Source: Byssothecium circinans
Lineage: Eukaryota > Ascomycota > Dothideomycetes > Pleosporales > Massarinaceae
DNA length: 64,000 bases
NCBI GenBank assembly: GCA_010015675.1
Contig: ML976978.1
Location: 1,024,093-1,088,092 of the forward strand
Direction of reading: 5' to 3'
The position numbers were made by a program, and so were the translations under genes. This document shows positions 36,939-48,730 of the stretch, piece after piece; position 1 is the first letter of the stretch, and every line of letters starts with the position of its first letter. The notes below the pieces were generated by a model. It was not told the origin of the DNA, made no database searches, and saw nothing but the letters and a program-made list of their open reading frames with translations.

Positions 36939-37641
36939 GAGTTGCATTTTCGTCGAATGGGTAAGTAGTCCCTGAAACACCCGCGCTTTTTCCAAGTAAC
37001 TTGCTGACTTTTTCGCGCATTAGACTCATACTTGGAATATCCGGGATAGTCAAAGTTATGGGATTGCGAAGTTTCTTTCTTGGTGATAATGTGGGTTTTT
37101 GTGATGGTTTGGTTTAGACGCATGGATTGAGGGCATAGAATTAGAAAATTAAGTAAGGTTCTCTACCTGTATATTGTTCTGCATGAGATTGCATGACGGA
37201 TACCTGATAGGAGTATAATTCGTTACTCATTTACTTATCAGGTTCACCTCATCTTCACTCCGGGGCGATCGGCAACGTCACGAAGGAGGCGATTGCAACA
37301 TCTGTTCGCGATACGAGGTCTGGAAGCGTAGACAGCTGTTCGAATATGTACGGCAGAAGCTTTCACGCCAAGACATTGAGACCTGAATGCTATCTATGAA
37401 TTTAACTTCCATGTTTGCCCTCATGCATCCACCGACTTCCAATCCCGCAACCATTAAACAAGCCACTGGTCTGGAACAATAAAACTCTTACCCAAACAAG
37501 GGAATAACAAAACAAAACATGTGAAATCTCTGATAGCAAACGTGACAGTAACGCAAAGTCACCCGCTGTGGAACATGCTCAAGTCAGGTCCCAATGAACA
37601 GTACCAACGCCAGCACCAGAATCATAATCCCCACCTAATCA
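36939..37641. other. 3' flank with a probable 3' UTR intron
   Basis: Contains the intron at 36961-37023 downstream of the peptide stop and the 3' side of the next minus-strand gene. No other gene seen. Confidence 0.4.
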
Positions 37642-38376
37642 TTAGAACCCATCAGTGATCGGGCCAGCGCCTTCTTCATCCAATTCTCCTGCGTCCGTAT
37701 TCCAATTACTCACGTCTCCACTTCGAGTCCTTCCTCGCCTCCTTTCGCCGTTTTTAATGAGTGGGAGGCACACGCCGCAAATCCCGTCGAAGAGCTTGAA
37801 TAATGTCGTAAATGACGGGGTGTTTTGTTTTCTGCCCACAGATTCGCCTCCACTGAAGTCTTCCCCTGCAGTTTCGTCGGCGAATGTGCCGTAGTGCATA
37901 CGTTGTTGATGCTTCGTCGGACGGATCTTTGGCATTGGCACGACGACAGCTTCGAACTCCTCATCCACATCCTCGTGCTCGCTACCACCATCGTATCCGG
38001 AGCCAGAGGAAGTATTGCTCTCCAAACCCCTCTCACAGTCGTTCTTCGGCGTGATATGGTAAATCCTCGAACAGCCGCCATCCTCCCCGGTACTGACACT
38101 TCCATACTTGCTCATCGATTGTGGAGCTCTTTCGTCAACGGGATCATGCTCAGAATACATATCCCAAAATCCCCCGCGACAAGTCGCTGCCTCATGTGCG
38201 CGTCGGTGGCCATTGAGGCAGACAGGAGTGGTTTTCGCAGTGTGATTGCTGAAGCCGTGGTGTCTGGCGGAGCGGTGCGGCCTCGTGAATCGGCATGTTC
38301 GGGAGACAGAAACTTCTTGGGACATTCCGTTCCGAGGTGCGGTCGTAGCGCTAAACAGACCTGGGATCGTCGCCAT
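37642..38376 (-). CDS. hypothetical protein, polar and acidic
   Basis: A single minus frame of 244 residues from ATG 38376 (MATIPGLFSATTAPRNGMSQ). The frame continues upstream to 38565, but that part resembles leader. The N-terminal third is rich in His, Arg and Cys (HRRAHEAATCRGGFW); the centre is Gly/Ser/Asp/Glu-rich (SEHEDVDEEFEAVVV). A short hydrophobic Cys segment (FKLFDGICGVCLPLI) precedes a basic stretch (GERRRGRTRSG). No domain recognised and no signal peptide. It stops 290 bases downstream of the GH92 stop. It is kept because the frame is long and has coding-like composition, but it could be spurious. Confidence 0.45.
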   Translation of the reverse strand: MATIPGLFSATTAPRNGMSQEVSVSRTCRFTRPHRSARHHGFSNHTAKTTPVCLNGHRRAHEAATCRGGFWDMYSEHDPVDERAPQSMSKYGSVSTGEDGGCSRIYHITPKNDCERGLESNTSSGSGYDGGSEHEDVDEEFEAVVVPMPKIRPTKHQQRMHYGTFADETAGEDFSGGESVGRKQNTPSFTTLFKLFDGICGVCLPLIKNGERRRGRTRSGDVSNWNTDAGELDEEGAGPITDGF

Positions 38377-38664
38377 CGTGAAGTTTGAAAACTGAGTTGT
38401 GGTTGAATTTAACAATATTAACTTGTGGGATTGTTGGTAAGAATAGAAGGCTGAGAGTAAAGGGCAAAAAGAAAGGGAAAAGTTTCTTAATAAATAGTGT
38501 GTGGGGCTGTGAAACATTGGGTAGACATTATGTTTTCGAGGTTCTTCCGCTGGTTGAGGGACCACTCAGGCTTCGACCATATGAAAGCGTTACCTAAATA
38601 AAAAGCAACATTACTCACCACTTTCTCGTCAGCACAATCCACCCATCTATCTCACCGCCACTGC

Positions 38665-41167
38665 TCAAGTTCCATCCAATACAACATGTCCGGGACTCAG
38701 CGGTACATCGCCTCTCTCCCATACAACGGGCTCCTTTCCCAGCACAAAATCAATCGTTCCTCCTTTCACCATGACATCTTCATGCTCGAACCAATTCTTC
38801 TCCCACTTCTTGCCATTAATCGTCACACTCTGCACATAATAACTATCCGCGCCGAGTCCGTCTGCAGTAATGCGCAGTGTGCGATTTCCATTAACCGTCA
38901 TGTTGAGGTCGGAAAACCATGGCGAGGAAAGGAGATAAACTGGCTGCGTGACAATGGGGTAGAGACCCAGCATTTGCCATATGAGCCAGGAGTTGAGGGC
39001 GCCGGAGTCGGAATTACCAGGGACGCCGAAAGGTGCGTTCTTAAAGCTAGGAAATAATTAGCCATGGCCTCAATTCTGTTCAGAACACTCCATCACCCAC
39101 AATTGTCGGGCTAGAGCACGTGATTGATTCACGCTCTTCCACTGCTTATTGATGTAGTTGTATAGATATGGCGTCGCAAAATCCGGCTCGTTGCCAATGT
39201 TCATGATAGTTGTGATGCCGAGTCCGTTGGCTCCTAGGTCCGTCTGGCTGGTGTTCGGTAGGAAAATATAGTCAAGTCTTTGTTCGAACGACTCTTTGCC
39301 ACCCATAAAGTCGATGAGCGTTTCGACATCATGCGGAATGACAAACGAGTACTCAAACGGTGTTCCTTCATACGTAATAGACGGCCATGAGCATACACCG
39401 CATGTAGCTGGGTTATAGCCGGTTGTGTTGAACGTTCCATCTGTGGCCTTTGGTGTCAAGAAGCCGGTGAAAGTGGGTGTCGTGTTTACACTGAGAGTAT
39501 CGTGATCCCAGAGGAGTTGCCAACCAGCTGACCTCTTCAAATACTTCTCAACATCTTCCGGCCTCTCACCTTTCGCCACCTGGCTCAGCGCAAAATCGTT
39601 CAGCGAGTACTCTACTGTTCGAGAAATTGAACGTTCGCTGTTCTGCGTAAGATAGCCATAGGTGAGCCAGTCCTCCAAAGCGCCGCGGCCTTCTTTGTTG
39701 CTTCCTTTGGTAGAGACTTCGGCATCCTTGACCATGGCTGCATAGCCGTCTGCCCAGTTGATAGATCCCCGTAAGCCTTTGACGTAGGCATCGGCAAGTA
39801 CATTGTCTGCGTTGCTGCCACCTTGAGTGAGACCATTGTCGTTGCCAGATCGGCCATCGGGCATGTAGCCTTGGTGTCGGTAGATATCGATGAGCGAACG
39901 AATCTGGCTCTCGTACGCTTCTGGCTGGATGAGGTGCGAAAGGCTGATTGTGTTACGAAAAGTGTCCCCTACATATCCTGATCAGTACTTCCAAGATAGT
40001 AAGTCAGCGCGTCTCCTACTCACATATACAATAAAAATCGTCCCAGGAAGGCTCATCTGACTCCCAAAGCGGATTCTCTCCCGTCCGATCCGAAGGCATG
40101 AGATGCATAAAGTAAAGCGAAGAATACAACAAAGTAAGCTCCGTCCTATTCGCTGCATTACTCGTATCCACCCTGATCTTATTGAAAACATCCGAATTCC
40201 ACTCGTCTTTCGCCGCAGCCACAGTGTCGCTCTGCTCCCACGAAGGTATCTCGTCGTCTTTGAACCTGCACGCTTTCTCAATGGATATGAAGGAGATTCC
40301 GATCTTTGTCTGAACAGTTGAGCTATTCGTATCCGTCCAACTGAACAGCGCACCAACGCGGTCACCATCCGGTTTTGCTGTGACATTCCTCCCGCCAAAA
40401 ATAGGTTGCACTATCGTCCCGTTCGTTATGCGAGAAGTATTCAAACCGTGCCATGTCTGCGCGTCATCTGGCGCAGTCTCGAACTCGCCACAGAAATACA
40501 AAGTGTACGGCGCTCCGAGATTGAATCCACCTCCATACGTTCCATATCCAGTATACCTCTTGCTGTCATCAGAAATAGCGATTTCACCATCGAGATAGTA
40601 CTGCGTGCAGAACCCACCACTCGGTTCAGGTAAGAAATGCGACACGTCGACCAACACATGCTTTTCTTGACTCGGGAACTCATAGTTCATACTCCCCGCA
40701 TGCTTCGACGCTGCAAGCGAGATCCCTATGCCATTCTCCAGCGTCGTCGAAAATGCCCCCACACTAGCTTCGTCTTCCCCGATTCTCTTCTGCCAATACG
40801 TCGTATTGTCAAGAATATTGACAGGGGCTGCGATACTAGACAATGGCATCTGCGAAACAACACCATACTTTGGACATCCTCCGGTTCCGGATTCGTGCAT
40901 CATGGAGACGCCCGTAACATGCCCTTTGGGCGTATACCCGCCATTGATAGTAGCGATAGTGATATTATCTTCTTGAGTATCGATCCCCAATTTCACAACA
41001 CCAAATGGTTTCGCGGCACCAACAAAGATGTCGCCGCCTCCATATGCATATCCTGGGATCGGGCCCTCGGAGCCAATAAACGGGTTGACGAATTGTGCGT
41101 AGTCGACTTGCTGCGCCATGGCTGCGGCAAGCCATCCAACAGCGAGAAAATGCCTCAGGTGAGCCAT
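38665..41167 (-). CDS. secreted GH92 alpha-mannosidase
   Basis: Minus-strand exons 41167-40024, 39968-39101, 39046-38665; 797 residues. A signal peptide (MAHLRHFLAVGWLAAAMAQQ) is followed directly by the N-terminal GH92 domain (VNPFIGSEG, MMHESGTGG). Joins restore FYCIWDTFRNTISL at the first intron and QFFKNAPFGVPGNSDSGALN at the second. Catalytic-domain motifs include GGSNADNVLADAYVKG, GNEPDFATPYLYNY and LGLYPIV. GH92 enzymes are calcium-dependent exo-acting alpha-mannosidases trimming mannose from glycans. The GNSDSG motif (D684) holds the catalytic carboxylate region; many bacterial relatives have two Asp there. Several N-glycosylation sequons are present. The second donor (GTGGGT) is unusual but is the one that keeps frame. 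Confidence 0.9.
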
Positions 41168-41652
41168 GCTGCGGAGATAGGGGGCAGGCGCGAAAAAACC
41201 TCGTTTCCCGTGTCTGTTACTATTGGAGTACGGCGTATTTGTGTGATGTTGCAGCTCTTGCACATGTGAGAATCAAGTCAGCTGTCATGTAACATCGATT
41301 TCCCCGCATTCCGAGTGTAACGTGAATTACGATCGGCAGGAAGCGTTGGGTTCTATTTGGAAGGTGAGAAGGTTTAACCTTGAGTAGGGCATAGTGCGCT
41401 GTACGACTTTCGGTAGGAAAACGTATAGAATCAAGTCATAGCTCGTTGCTGATGGAAATATAGTTGTTGGGAATAGTTGGCGTGGTTGCAACCCTTAGCT
41501 GAGAGGTTCACGCTACCACCGTAACCCTTTCCTTGAAAGTCCGTAGAGGTATCCTTATACATATACATAGTCCATGTGAAACGAATGCCCACTGCCTCAA
41601 AACGGCATGTATACACTCCGGAAGCGCTGCTCACCACACATACCCCTCAAAC
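41168..41652. promoter_or_regulatory. GH92 promoter region
   Basis: 485 bases between the GH92 start and the P450 stop. No gene or defined site recognised. Confidence 0.35.
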
Positions 41653-43484
41653 CTATATCCTCTTAAACAACAGATTCTTGCTCCCATCCACACTAGAGGT
41701 CTTGCCTACCTCAATGCTCGCATACCTTTCCAGGCTACCATTCTCGTTCTTGAAATCAAAGTTCAACAACACCTTAGCAACCAGCATCTTGATCTCGTTG
41801 GCAGCGAAGAAGCGACCCGGGCAAGCATGCCTGTCATAACCCCACGTCAGATTCTGCTCGTTAGTAGTAACAAACTGGTTTCGTGCGTGGTCAGTCGCAG
41901 TTCCGCCCTCGCGGAGCTTGTAAAAGCGGAATCCGTCGAATTTGTCGGCATCGGGGTAGATTTCCGGGTCCTGGCTAATAGCGTAGGCTGCGCACTCGAT
42001 AACGACGCCTTCCGGAATGTATTGGCCGTTGGAAAGGGTGAAGCCGCGAAGCACCTTGCGAGCGAAGGACGTCAAACCTGTCGGGTACATGCGCATAACC
42101 TCTCTCATGAAGCTATCCAACTTGACCATTTGCTGCAGGGCACGTGTGTTGATGGTGTCGCCGTTCTTAGCCATCACGGCTATGATCTCGTCGCGAAGAG
42201 GCTGGACGTACTCGGGTTGAGCGGCGAGGGTGTAGAAACTGGAACCCTTGCATGAGCAAGATGTAGTCAAGGAGGGGGCGAAGAAAACTCACGCGTTGGT
42301 AGCAGTCGATGTAGTGGTATGAATAGCAGCAAAGGTGAGACCGAGTTGCATCTTAGCAATTTCCTTGCTCGAGTGATACCCAAAATCCTCAGATCGGTTC
42401 AGAATCCAGGAAAGCATATCGTCAGGGTGTTGGTAGTTTGGGTCGTTGCGAGCGGCTTCCATTCTTTCCTGGACGATTGGGTTTAACAATTCCTCTGCGG
42501 TCTGTTCCCGCTTTCGAAGCCTCTTCACTTCTGGCAAGCGTGGCACGAGAAAGGGACGAAGCCATGGCTTGATCAGTTTGACGGAATGCAGGACATCAAC
42601 TATATCCAGGGTATACTGGATGGCAGTCTCAACGTAGACCTTGTCACGGCAGAGGTCGGGTCCAACGAATACACGGCCACTGATCTTAGCGACCATATTG
42701 CACATCGTCATGTAGATGTTCACGGGTGTCCAGTCCTCGCATTCTGGCATTTCTTCTGACAGACTTCGCTCGACTTCCTCGTAAACGACGCCATTGAGGC
42801 GGGCTGCACACGAAAGTCAGCACACTAATCCCTAGAGCCGCTAGACTTGTGTACCGTAGACACGTACCTAATGCAGGGGTCAAGTCAGCCTTGATTGAGT
42901 GAGCTACTATAGGAGCGTCGGTGTTAATCTTGGTGTACTTGACCTCCATGACCTGTGCCTTCGTTAGCATATTCGCAATCTTCGATTCGATACCGTTGGA
43001 AACAACCTTGTCGGTGGCCCCCGGAAAACTGAGAACAGAGTCCGGAAGCCTTCTCAGTTCAGGTAGAAAGCGAGGAGCAACGACGACATTTTCCTCGCCT
43101 GTGTGCACCCATTGTAAGCCTCTAGGTCTTCAAGTGTCGAGCTGTTGTTTTGGTGGATAATGCAGCACACTTACCATCAGCACTCGCCACTCGATAGACG
43201 GAGTCTTTGAACTTCTCGGCAGTCAGCGTCCATGTTGGAGACCTTCCGATGCACATGACATGGAAACGTACCTTCGCATAGCCTTCTGCGTAGATTTTTT
43301 GCGCGGACTTGAGAAAGTATTGGCGTTGCTTCTCACCGCTAGCCACGTTGCCAAACTCGGGAAGTCGAGCGACCTTTGTCTGGTGGAGAAACGTGGGGGA
43401 AAAGAAGCATATCGCAAAGAACAAAGTGGCGATAGCGACCGTCTGTAAGTGATGTGAAAAGCTAGCCAATATTTGAGCTTCCAT
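41653..43484 (-). CDS. cytochrome P450 monooxygenase
   Basis: Minus-strand exons 43484-43272, 43211-43175, 43098-42868, 42803-42293, 42238-41653; 525 residues. An N-terminal anchor (LQTVAIATLFFAICFFSPTF) precedes YAKFKDSVYRVASADG, built across two introns. The I-helix has AAIHTTTSTATN, the K-helix ExxR is in DSFMREVMRMYP, and the heme loop is WGYDRHACPGRF with the cysteine ligand at about 470. The AIHTTT and HACPGRFFA forms are typical of fungal ER P450s of the ent-kaurene oxidase/CYP68-like broad group. The substrate is unknown. No terpene, polyketide or peptide synthase is nearby. The acceptor of intron 1 (AAG rather than GAG) was chosen for family fit and differs by one codon from the alternative. 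Confidence 0.9.
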
Positions 43485-44610
43485 GTTGTCGACGAGGGCG
43501 TTGGCGATGCGGGAGGAAGGGAGTTTGAGAGCCTACCATGGTACGCTTTGGGGCAGACTAACATTTATAATAATAATACCACCGCAGGCATCGGTCCTGT
43601 TGGCTTCCCCGGAGCAAAATACGCTCGATACGACGGTCTTGTTTGAACGGCACAGGGTTCCCAAAAGCCAAGCATATTCCATGCATCCTAACGGACATCA
43701 TCCAGCCATTGCCGTACTGTAGCCGTTGTTGCGGGATCGATCGTCCATCCAATCACTCTCTTGCCTATACGCGGAGGCGGCAAGAATAATGTCGCGAACG
43801 AAGCGAAAGCGAAAGCGAAAGTAAATTAATGTGGGGTGGAAAAAGAGGGTGACCGTGAGGCAAAGTTCCTCGCCAGCAATCACCGGACGAACCAACTCGC
43901 CAGCATTCACCGAACGAACCAACTCGAACCAACTCGAACCAACTCGAACCAACGGCGCGTGGTAGCCCCGGAAGCTTTCGAAGCCGGAAGCCAGAATCGC
44001 GTCAGGTACCACTATGATGTTTGTTGTGTGCTCCGCGCAGTACCTATGGCATGGGACAACGTCAGCTTGCGTGTTCGGGAAGGATTTCAGGCCGTTTGAT
44101 CAAGTCCTGAGTAGATCCCGAAATACTCCGTATCGCTTTGGCGTTACGGTTCGGTACGGGACGATCGCGCCCTCTAACCTTATCGATACGACCAAAAATA
44201 CGAACAGTTAGAGACCATGTCGTACACTTGTGACAACACGCGCGTTAACAAACACCGGAGGTGGATCAATAAATTCCACGGTCGGATGTAGCGTCGTACT
44301 CCATCAGTATGGTAGTTAGGCTACCGAGCACACATGCACCGCAAAGCACGGCTGAATGAACATCTGCCTACGGTGCCGGGGACCATGGTATTTAATGGCA
44401 GTTGGAACGCTAGTACTACTGAAGAACGTCAGCACGACCTCGCTGTTGGTGGAAATACAATATAAACGGGTGCTAGCAGTGAGATGAATCTAGATGCTAG
44501 CACCAGCCTAGTTGGGCGATCGCATATTGCGGATAGGACATGTTCACAAAACCTCAGATGAAGCCCCCATTACTTTGAAGACCAGCGCTAAGTGCTTTAT
44601 ACTCTCAGAC
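43485..44610. other. P450 upstream region with tandem repeats
   Basis: P450 promoter plus simple repeats at 43797-43953. Beyond them no gene is recognised up to the F-box relic. Confidence 0.4.
43797..43953. repeat. clustered short tandem repeats
   Basis: Three repeat types in 157 bases. GCGAAA hexamers run four times at about 43800-43822. A 27-base unit starting CGCCAGCA is present twice with few mismatches (about 43871-43924). The 10-base unit AACTCGAACC is repeated about 3.5 times up to 43953. Confidence 0.8.
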
Positions 44611-45600
44611 TCAGCGTCCTGATAGAGAGGCGGCAGATGTTCGCGGCCTATGGCACTGTACCATATTGATTCGAACATCCATCGTTTTCATAACTCCTTC
44701 CCTCGAAGCTCCTGTGGGGTACCTCAAGTCAAAGCTGTAACCAGTAAAATGAGCAAAAATTTCGACTCCTCTGCGGCCCCGTTTCGCGAACGCTGCAGCG
44801 ATGCCTTCCAGTTCCTCGCGCTATAATGCCTTTTGGTCCTCCGGGTCTCTATCAGCGTGTCAGGGCCAGGACCAAGTGTGAAGCTCGGGGTTACTTACCC
44901 CTGTCTAGGAAGTTCACGTTAAAGTTTAGTGAAAGATCGTAGCCAAACTGACTGTCATGATCGCGATATGCTACCTTTAGATCCCAGAGATTGAGGGGGT
45001 TCTGCGGACCTCGAGATCCCATCGCTAGACAAAGTGAACGTCTAGACCAGTTGAACGAGTGTGCAAGAACGACAAAAGCATGTCATCACAGTCAAGTTGA
45101 TGCAGCATATGGTTCTCGCTGCCGCAGACCTCGAGTTTCTTCGGTTGGGGCGGCAATACGTCATGCAGAGCTGGATAGCCCTGCCAGTCTGGCGCTGTTG
45201 TTCACTCCCCGTTCTCAGCGTGAGCCATAGAGGGCTTTCCCATCAGAAGATACAGTGGCAGTTTCAGGTCTCGTAATCTGTGGAAATGATTAAGCTGGAA
45301 GGATCTTAATGTCCGTTCCGGGGCCAACGGTATAAGATCTGTAACAGGGTCCAGGCCTAATTGTTCCAAAGTATTGCAACACTCTTCCAGTGCCAGAAAA
45401 ATGTATGAAAACAACCCTTCTACATCACCCACGCCCCTGAATTGGAAATCGAACACTTTGAGAGACCTACACGACATAATCATAGATCTTAGGATTTCCA
45501 TGCATGACAAGAAAGCTTACTGTAAAGCTGATATGTTGGCTGGTGTGTAATAAAACCACTTCCGATAGCCTCATTAGCGCTTTTCTATCACTTCCCGAAT
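44611..45600 (-). pseudogene. degenerate F-box/LRR-type protein gene
   Basis: Minus-strand frames carry consecutive pieces of a fungal F-box leucine-rich protein. They are SLKVFDFQFRG and LEECCNTLEQLGLDPV, then LRDLKLPLYLLMGKP (45510-45210). After an in-frame stop come PALHDVLPPQPKKLEVCGSE and LDCDDMLLSFLHT, then after a frameshift NLWDLKVAYRDHDSQFGYDL. A possible intron at about 44895 leads to EELEGIAAAFAKRGRRGVEI and a stop at 44611. Stop and frameshift have no plausible intron to remove them, and no F-box N terminus is readable upstream of 45510. Confidence 0.7.
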
Positions 45601-46886
45601 ATTCTAGGTGAAAGCATGTATGGCATCAAAACCTGTTTTCCGCCATCTCATATGTGCCGGAAGAAAAGACTCTACACGATGAGAACACGAGAAATCCGAA
45701 ATGAAGAAAATCTTCCGAATTTTAAAAGTTGGAAGGAACGTTCCATGTCAAACTATCCGCTTTATAAAATCTTCGCATCAAGGGTAGGATGCCGCAACCT
45801 GCCAGATTCCTACGTCGACTCCTTGACACTCCTACGGAAAAAGGCGCAGGCTGCGAGTCCATGCTGTGCGAGAACTCCCGGAAATTTTCAACAAATAAAT
45901 CTTTGAAAATCAACTGTTATGTTCGTGGGGCTCTCAAGCCTTGAGTGCCTTGAGCAGAATAAAACTCTAGGCAAACAACAAATGCGGGACGAAGAGATGA
46001 CTGTCCCCTCCACACAGAGGGCTTCCTACCCAGCCTATGCTGTCCGAGAAATATCCAGCTGCTTATGTCCCAACACTCAAGTTGAAACACATATCATCGA
46101 TAATTCTACGTGCTCTGGTTCCGGAAGGTTGTTGGCAAACCAGGGAGTCTTCAGAAGGCATAACCAGAATTCCTTGCGAAGACGGCATGAGGGGACCGAA
46201 AGCCTAGCTTTATTAACGTAATGAGTGGGAGAAGACCGAGTCTGCCGTCTATAAAATATAAAGGCAAAGGTGGCATGTGAGGAGCATAATTTATACCCCA
46301 AAAAACACCACACACTTATGTTTATGAACAGCTCTTCGGTCCCTCCGTAATAAATTATGAAACCCCTTTATGTAGAATTATGCTGCTCGACACGGATACC
46401 TGAAACAATTTCAAAAGTTCACTGTGTATTGGAGCCGAGAAAGTATCAAAAAAAAAAAGAGAAGGCGGAGCAGCATGATGTTGCAAAGTGAGGACTCAGG
46501 GTTACAATACAGTGAACTAACCGGAAGAGCACAACGAATGTTTAAATGGATGAGGACGAGATGAGTTGGGTATGTACAGTACATCGTGGATGAGAGTGTT
46601 GTTGCGGGGGAGTGGGGTGCAAGTAGCTGTCAGTGGTGGTGATCAGCATCGATCGTTGGCATGGGTGTCCAGTAAAGATAAGCTAAGCCATCTATGTACG
46701 ATTCATTTATGTAACAAGCCGCTTAACCTGCCCTGTAAAGGATCCCTGACTGTACCGTACTCCTCCCGTTCTCATTGAAGAGAGTTCTAGTTCCCTCATT
46801 TTAACCAGAAAAGTCATACGGGATCCTGCCCTTGAAGTAGGCAAAACCCCCACGCCATTATTGAGATCCCAGTGAAATGAATTCGC
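45601..46886. other. intergenic, no supported gene
   Basis: A 96-codon frame at 45616-45906 + and others show no motif. An A-run lies at 46449-46458. The sequence is moderately AT-rich and may include more of the decayed F-box locus. Confidence 0.4.
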
Positions 46887-47840
46887 CTATCGGGCCTGGT
46901 TCTTCGGAGCCGGAGTCGGAGCACCTTCAGCCGTGGTATAGCACTTCGTCATACCACCATCAACCACAAAGTCCGTGCCGTTCACAAAGCTGCTCTCGTC
47001 ACTGGCGAGGAAGAGGACAGCCTTGGCCTGCTCGATAGCCTCGCCGAAGCGTCCGGTGGGGAAGTGGACCTCGCGACGGTGACGCTTGACCGCATCATCG
47101 CCAAGCCAGTCTTGAAGAAGAGGGGTACTATAATTGTTAGTGAATGCTCCCGTACGATACGAAGTGAAACGTACTTCAGCGGCGCCGGGCACAACGAATT
47201 GAACCGATACCCTTCCCTGGCATGTACCATAGCCAACTCCCTCGTCAACGCCAACACCGCGCCCTTGCTCGCCGTATACGCAAGCTGAGGGGTCGCACTC
47301 CCCACAAGCGCCACCACACTCGCCGTATTAATCACACTAGCATTCTTTTTGCCATGTTTCCTGAAGCTCAAGACCGCATGCTTGCTTCCGAACCACACGC
47401 CCTTGACGTTGATAGCCTGGGTCAAGTCCCAGATCTTCTCAGGCGTGTCCACAGCATCGGCATCATCGGCGTGCATGATGCCTGCGTTGTTGAAGATGAC
47501 GTCGACGCCGCCCCAGGAGTCGAGATGCTCGACCATGGCTTGCACGTCGGATTCCTTGGATACGTCGGTGATTTTGGTGTCGATTTTCTTTGCTTCTGGG
47601 ACTACCTCTTTCAGCTTGGCAATGGCTTTCTCGAGAGCGGGGCCGGAGATGTCGGAGAGGAGGACATTGGCGCCTTCTTGAGCGAAGAGGATGGATGTCT
47701 CCAGACCGATACCGCTAAAAATGTATTAGATGATTATATAGCTGGATGATTTATGGTGGATGAACGGAAACGGAGTAAGATATAGGGGCCTACCCAGCAG
47801 CTCCCGTCACGATAGCATTCTTGCCCTCAAGACGACCCAT
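46887..47840 (-). CDS. classical short-chain dehydrogenase/reductase
   Basis: Minus-strand exons 47840-47794, 47714-47175, 47127-46887; 275 residues. The first join rebuilds the nucleotide-binding loop VTGAAGGIGLETSILF. Next come VIFNNAGIM, the serine region NTASVVALVG and the catalytic YTASK. The second join gives APLNTPLLQDWL, the usual loop after the active site. The C-terminal GTDFVVDGGMT is the family's end motif. NAD(P)-dependent alcohol/ketone oxidoreductase; substrate unknown. The C terminus adds a Pro/Ala tail (APTPAPKNQAR). It diverges from the glutamine-synthetase-like gene with 890 bases between starts. Confidence 0.88.
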
Positions 47841-48730
47841 GTTGAATATCTGAGTTCCCGGGATCAAGTTGGAAGTGTGTTGAAGGGCCTGCACTTGAGT
47901 CAGCCATAGCTTGAAGTCATAGACAAGCTTTTATAGAAGTGAGTAGTCATGACTATATTGACTGCATAAGGCATCATGAGACGGTACGGAGTATCTGTTT
48001 CCCATATGTGAAAGAGAATGGACAAACGGCGGGATAAGGCGTACCTGTTCTGGCTGATTGTAGTTAGTAGTGAGAAGTCGAAGTGTCCGCAGTCAGTGAA
48101 GCGGGCGAGCAAGTTTTCGAAGCAAACCACGGGTACAGTCGGGGCATTCAAGGCCCGAAATCGGCCTAGCATAGATAGCACTAGATAAGAGTCGGCTAGT
48201 CACCACCATTGCTCTTGTACTGGTAGGATCTTTCGCCTTCAGTGTGACCATGTGTTCCTTCAATATCTGGCGAGGAAGAGTCATGATGTACCACAAACTC
48301 GTATCCAGTCGCGAACAACATAGAAGTGTACCCCTCTATGAGGTGACGCATCGTGTTAACGTCTCAAATAACATTCAATGTTGACAATTATGATAAATAT
48401 GTGAAAAACGTATCTTCTCGCTACAGCCTGTCAATGGAACTATTAAAAAATAACCTGGGGCTTTATACAAAAGCTTGCAAATGACATCGCATGCATCAAT
48501 GATGTCCCCAACCGTGGCAAGTTAGCCTGCCCCTCATTGGTCAAAGCTCCAATCCGATCAGGCACAAAACACCGTCAGCTATCGTAGTTCCCGTCCATCA
48601 GAGTTCAATCCTGCTTTACCTACCGCTGCCTCACTCCTTTACACTTCTCCTTCCCTCATCCCGTACTTACCTGCTCATTACTTCCCTTCCCAGTCCTCCG
48701 ACATAGGCTCGCAGTCCCTCCAACCCGACA
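47841..48730. promoter_or_regulatory. divergent promoter region, SDR / GS-like ligase
   Basis: 890 bases between divergent starts. A CT-rich stretch immediately precedes the ligase start (about 48590-48720), as often seen at fungal transcription starts. No specific operator recognised. Confidence 0.4.

Noticed and set aside
36737..37123. 128-codon minus frame
   Set aside because: Shadow of the secreted peptide gene on the opposite strand; its GC-ending codons explain the open antisense frame.
43871..43953. Possible CRISPR-like array
   Set aside because: Units are 10-27 bases in direct tandem without unique spacers, in a fungal genome.
45616..45906. 96-codon + frame
   Set aside because: No homology pattern; adjacent to decayed sequence.
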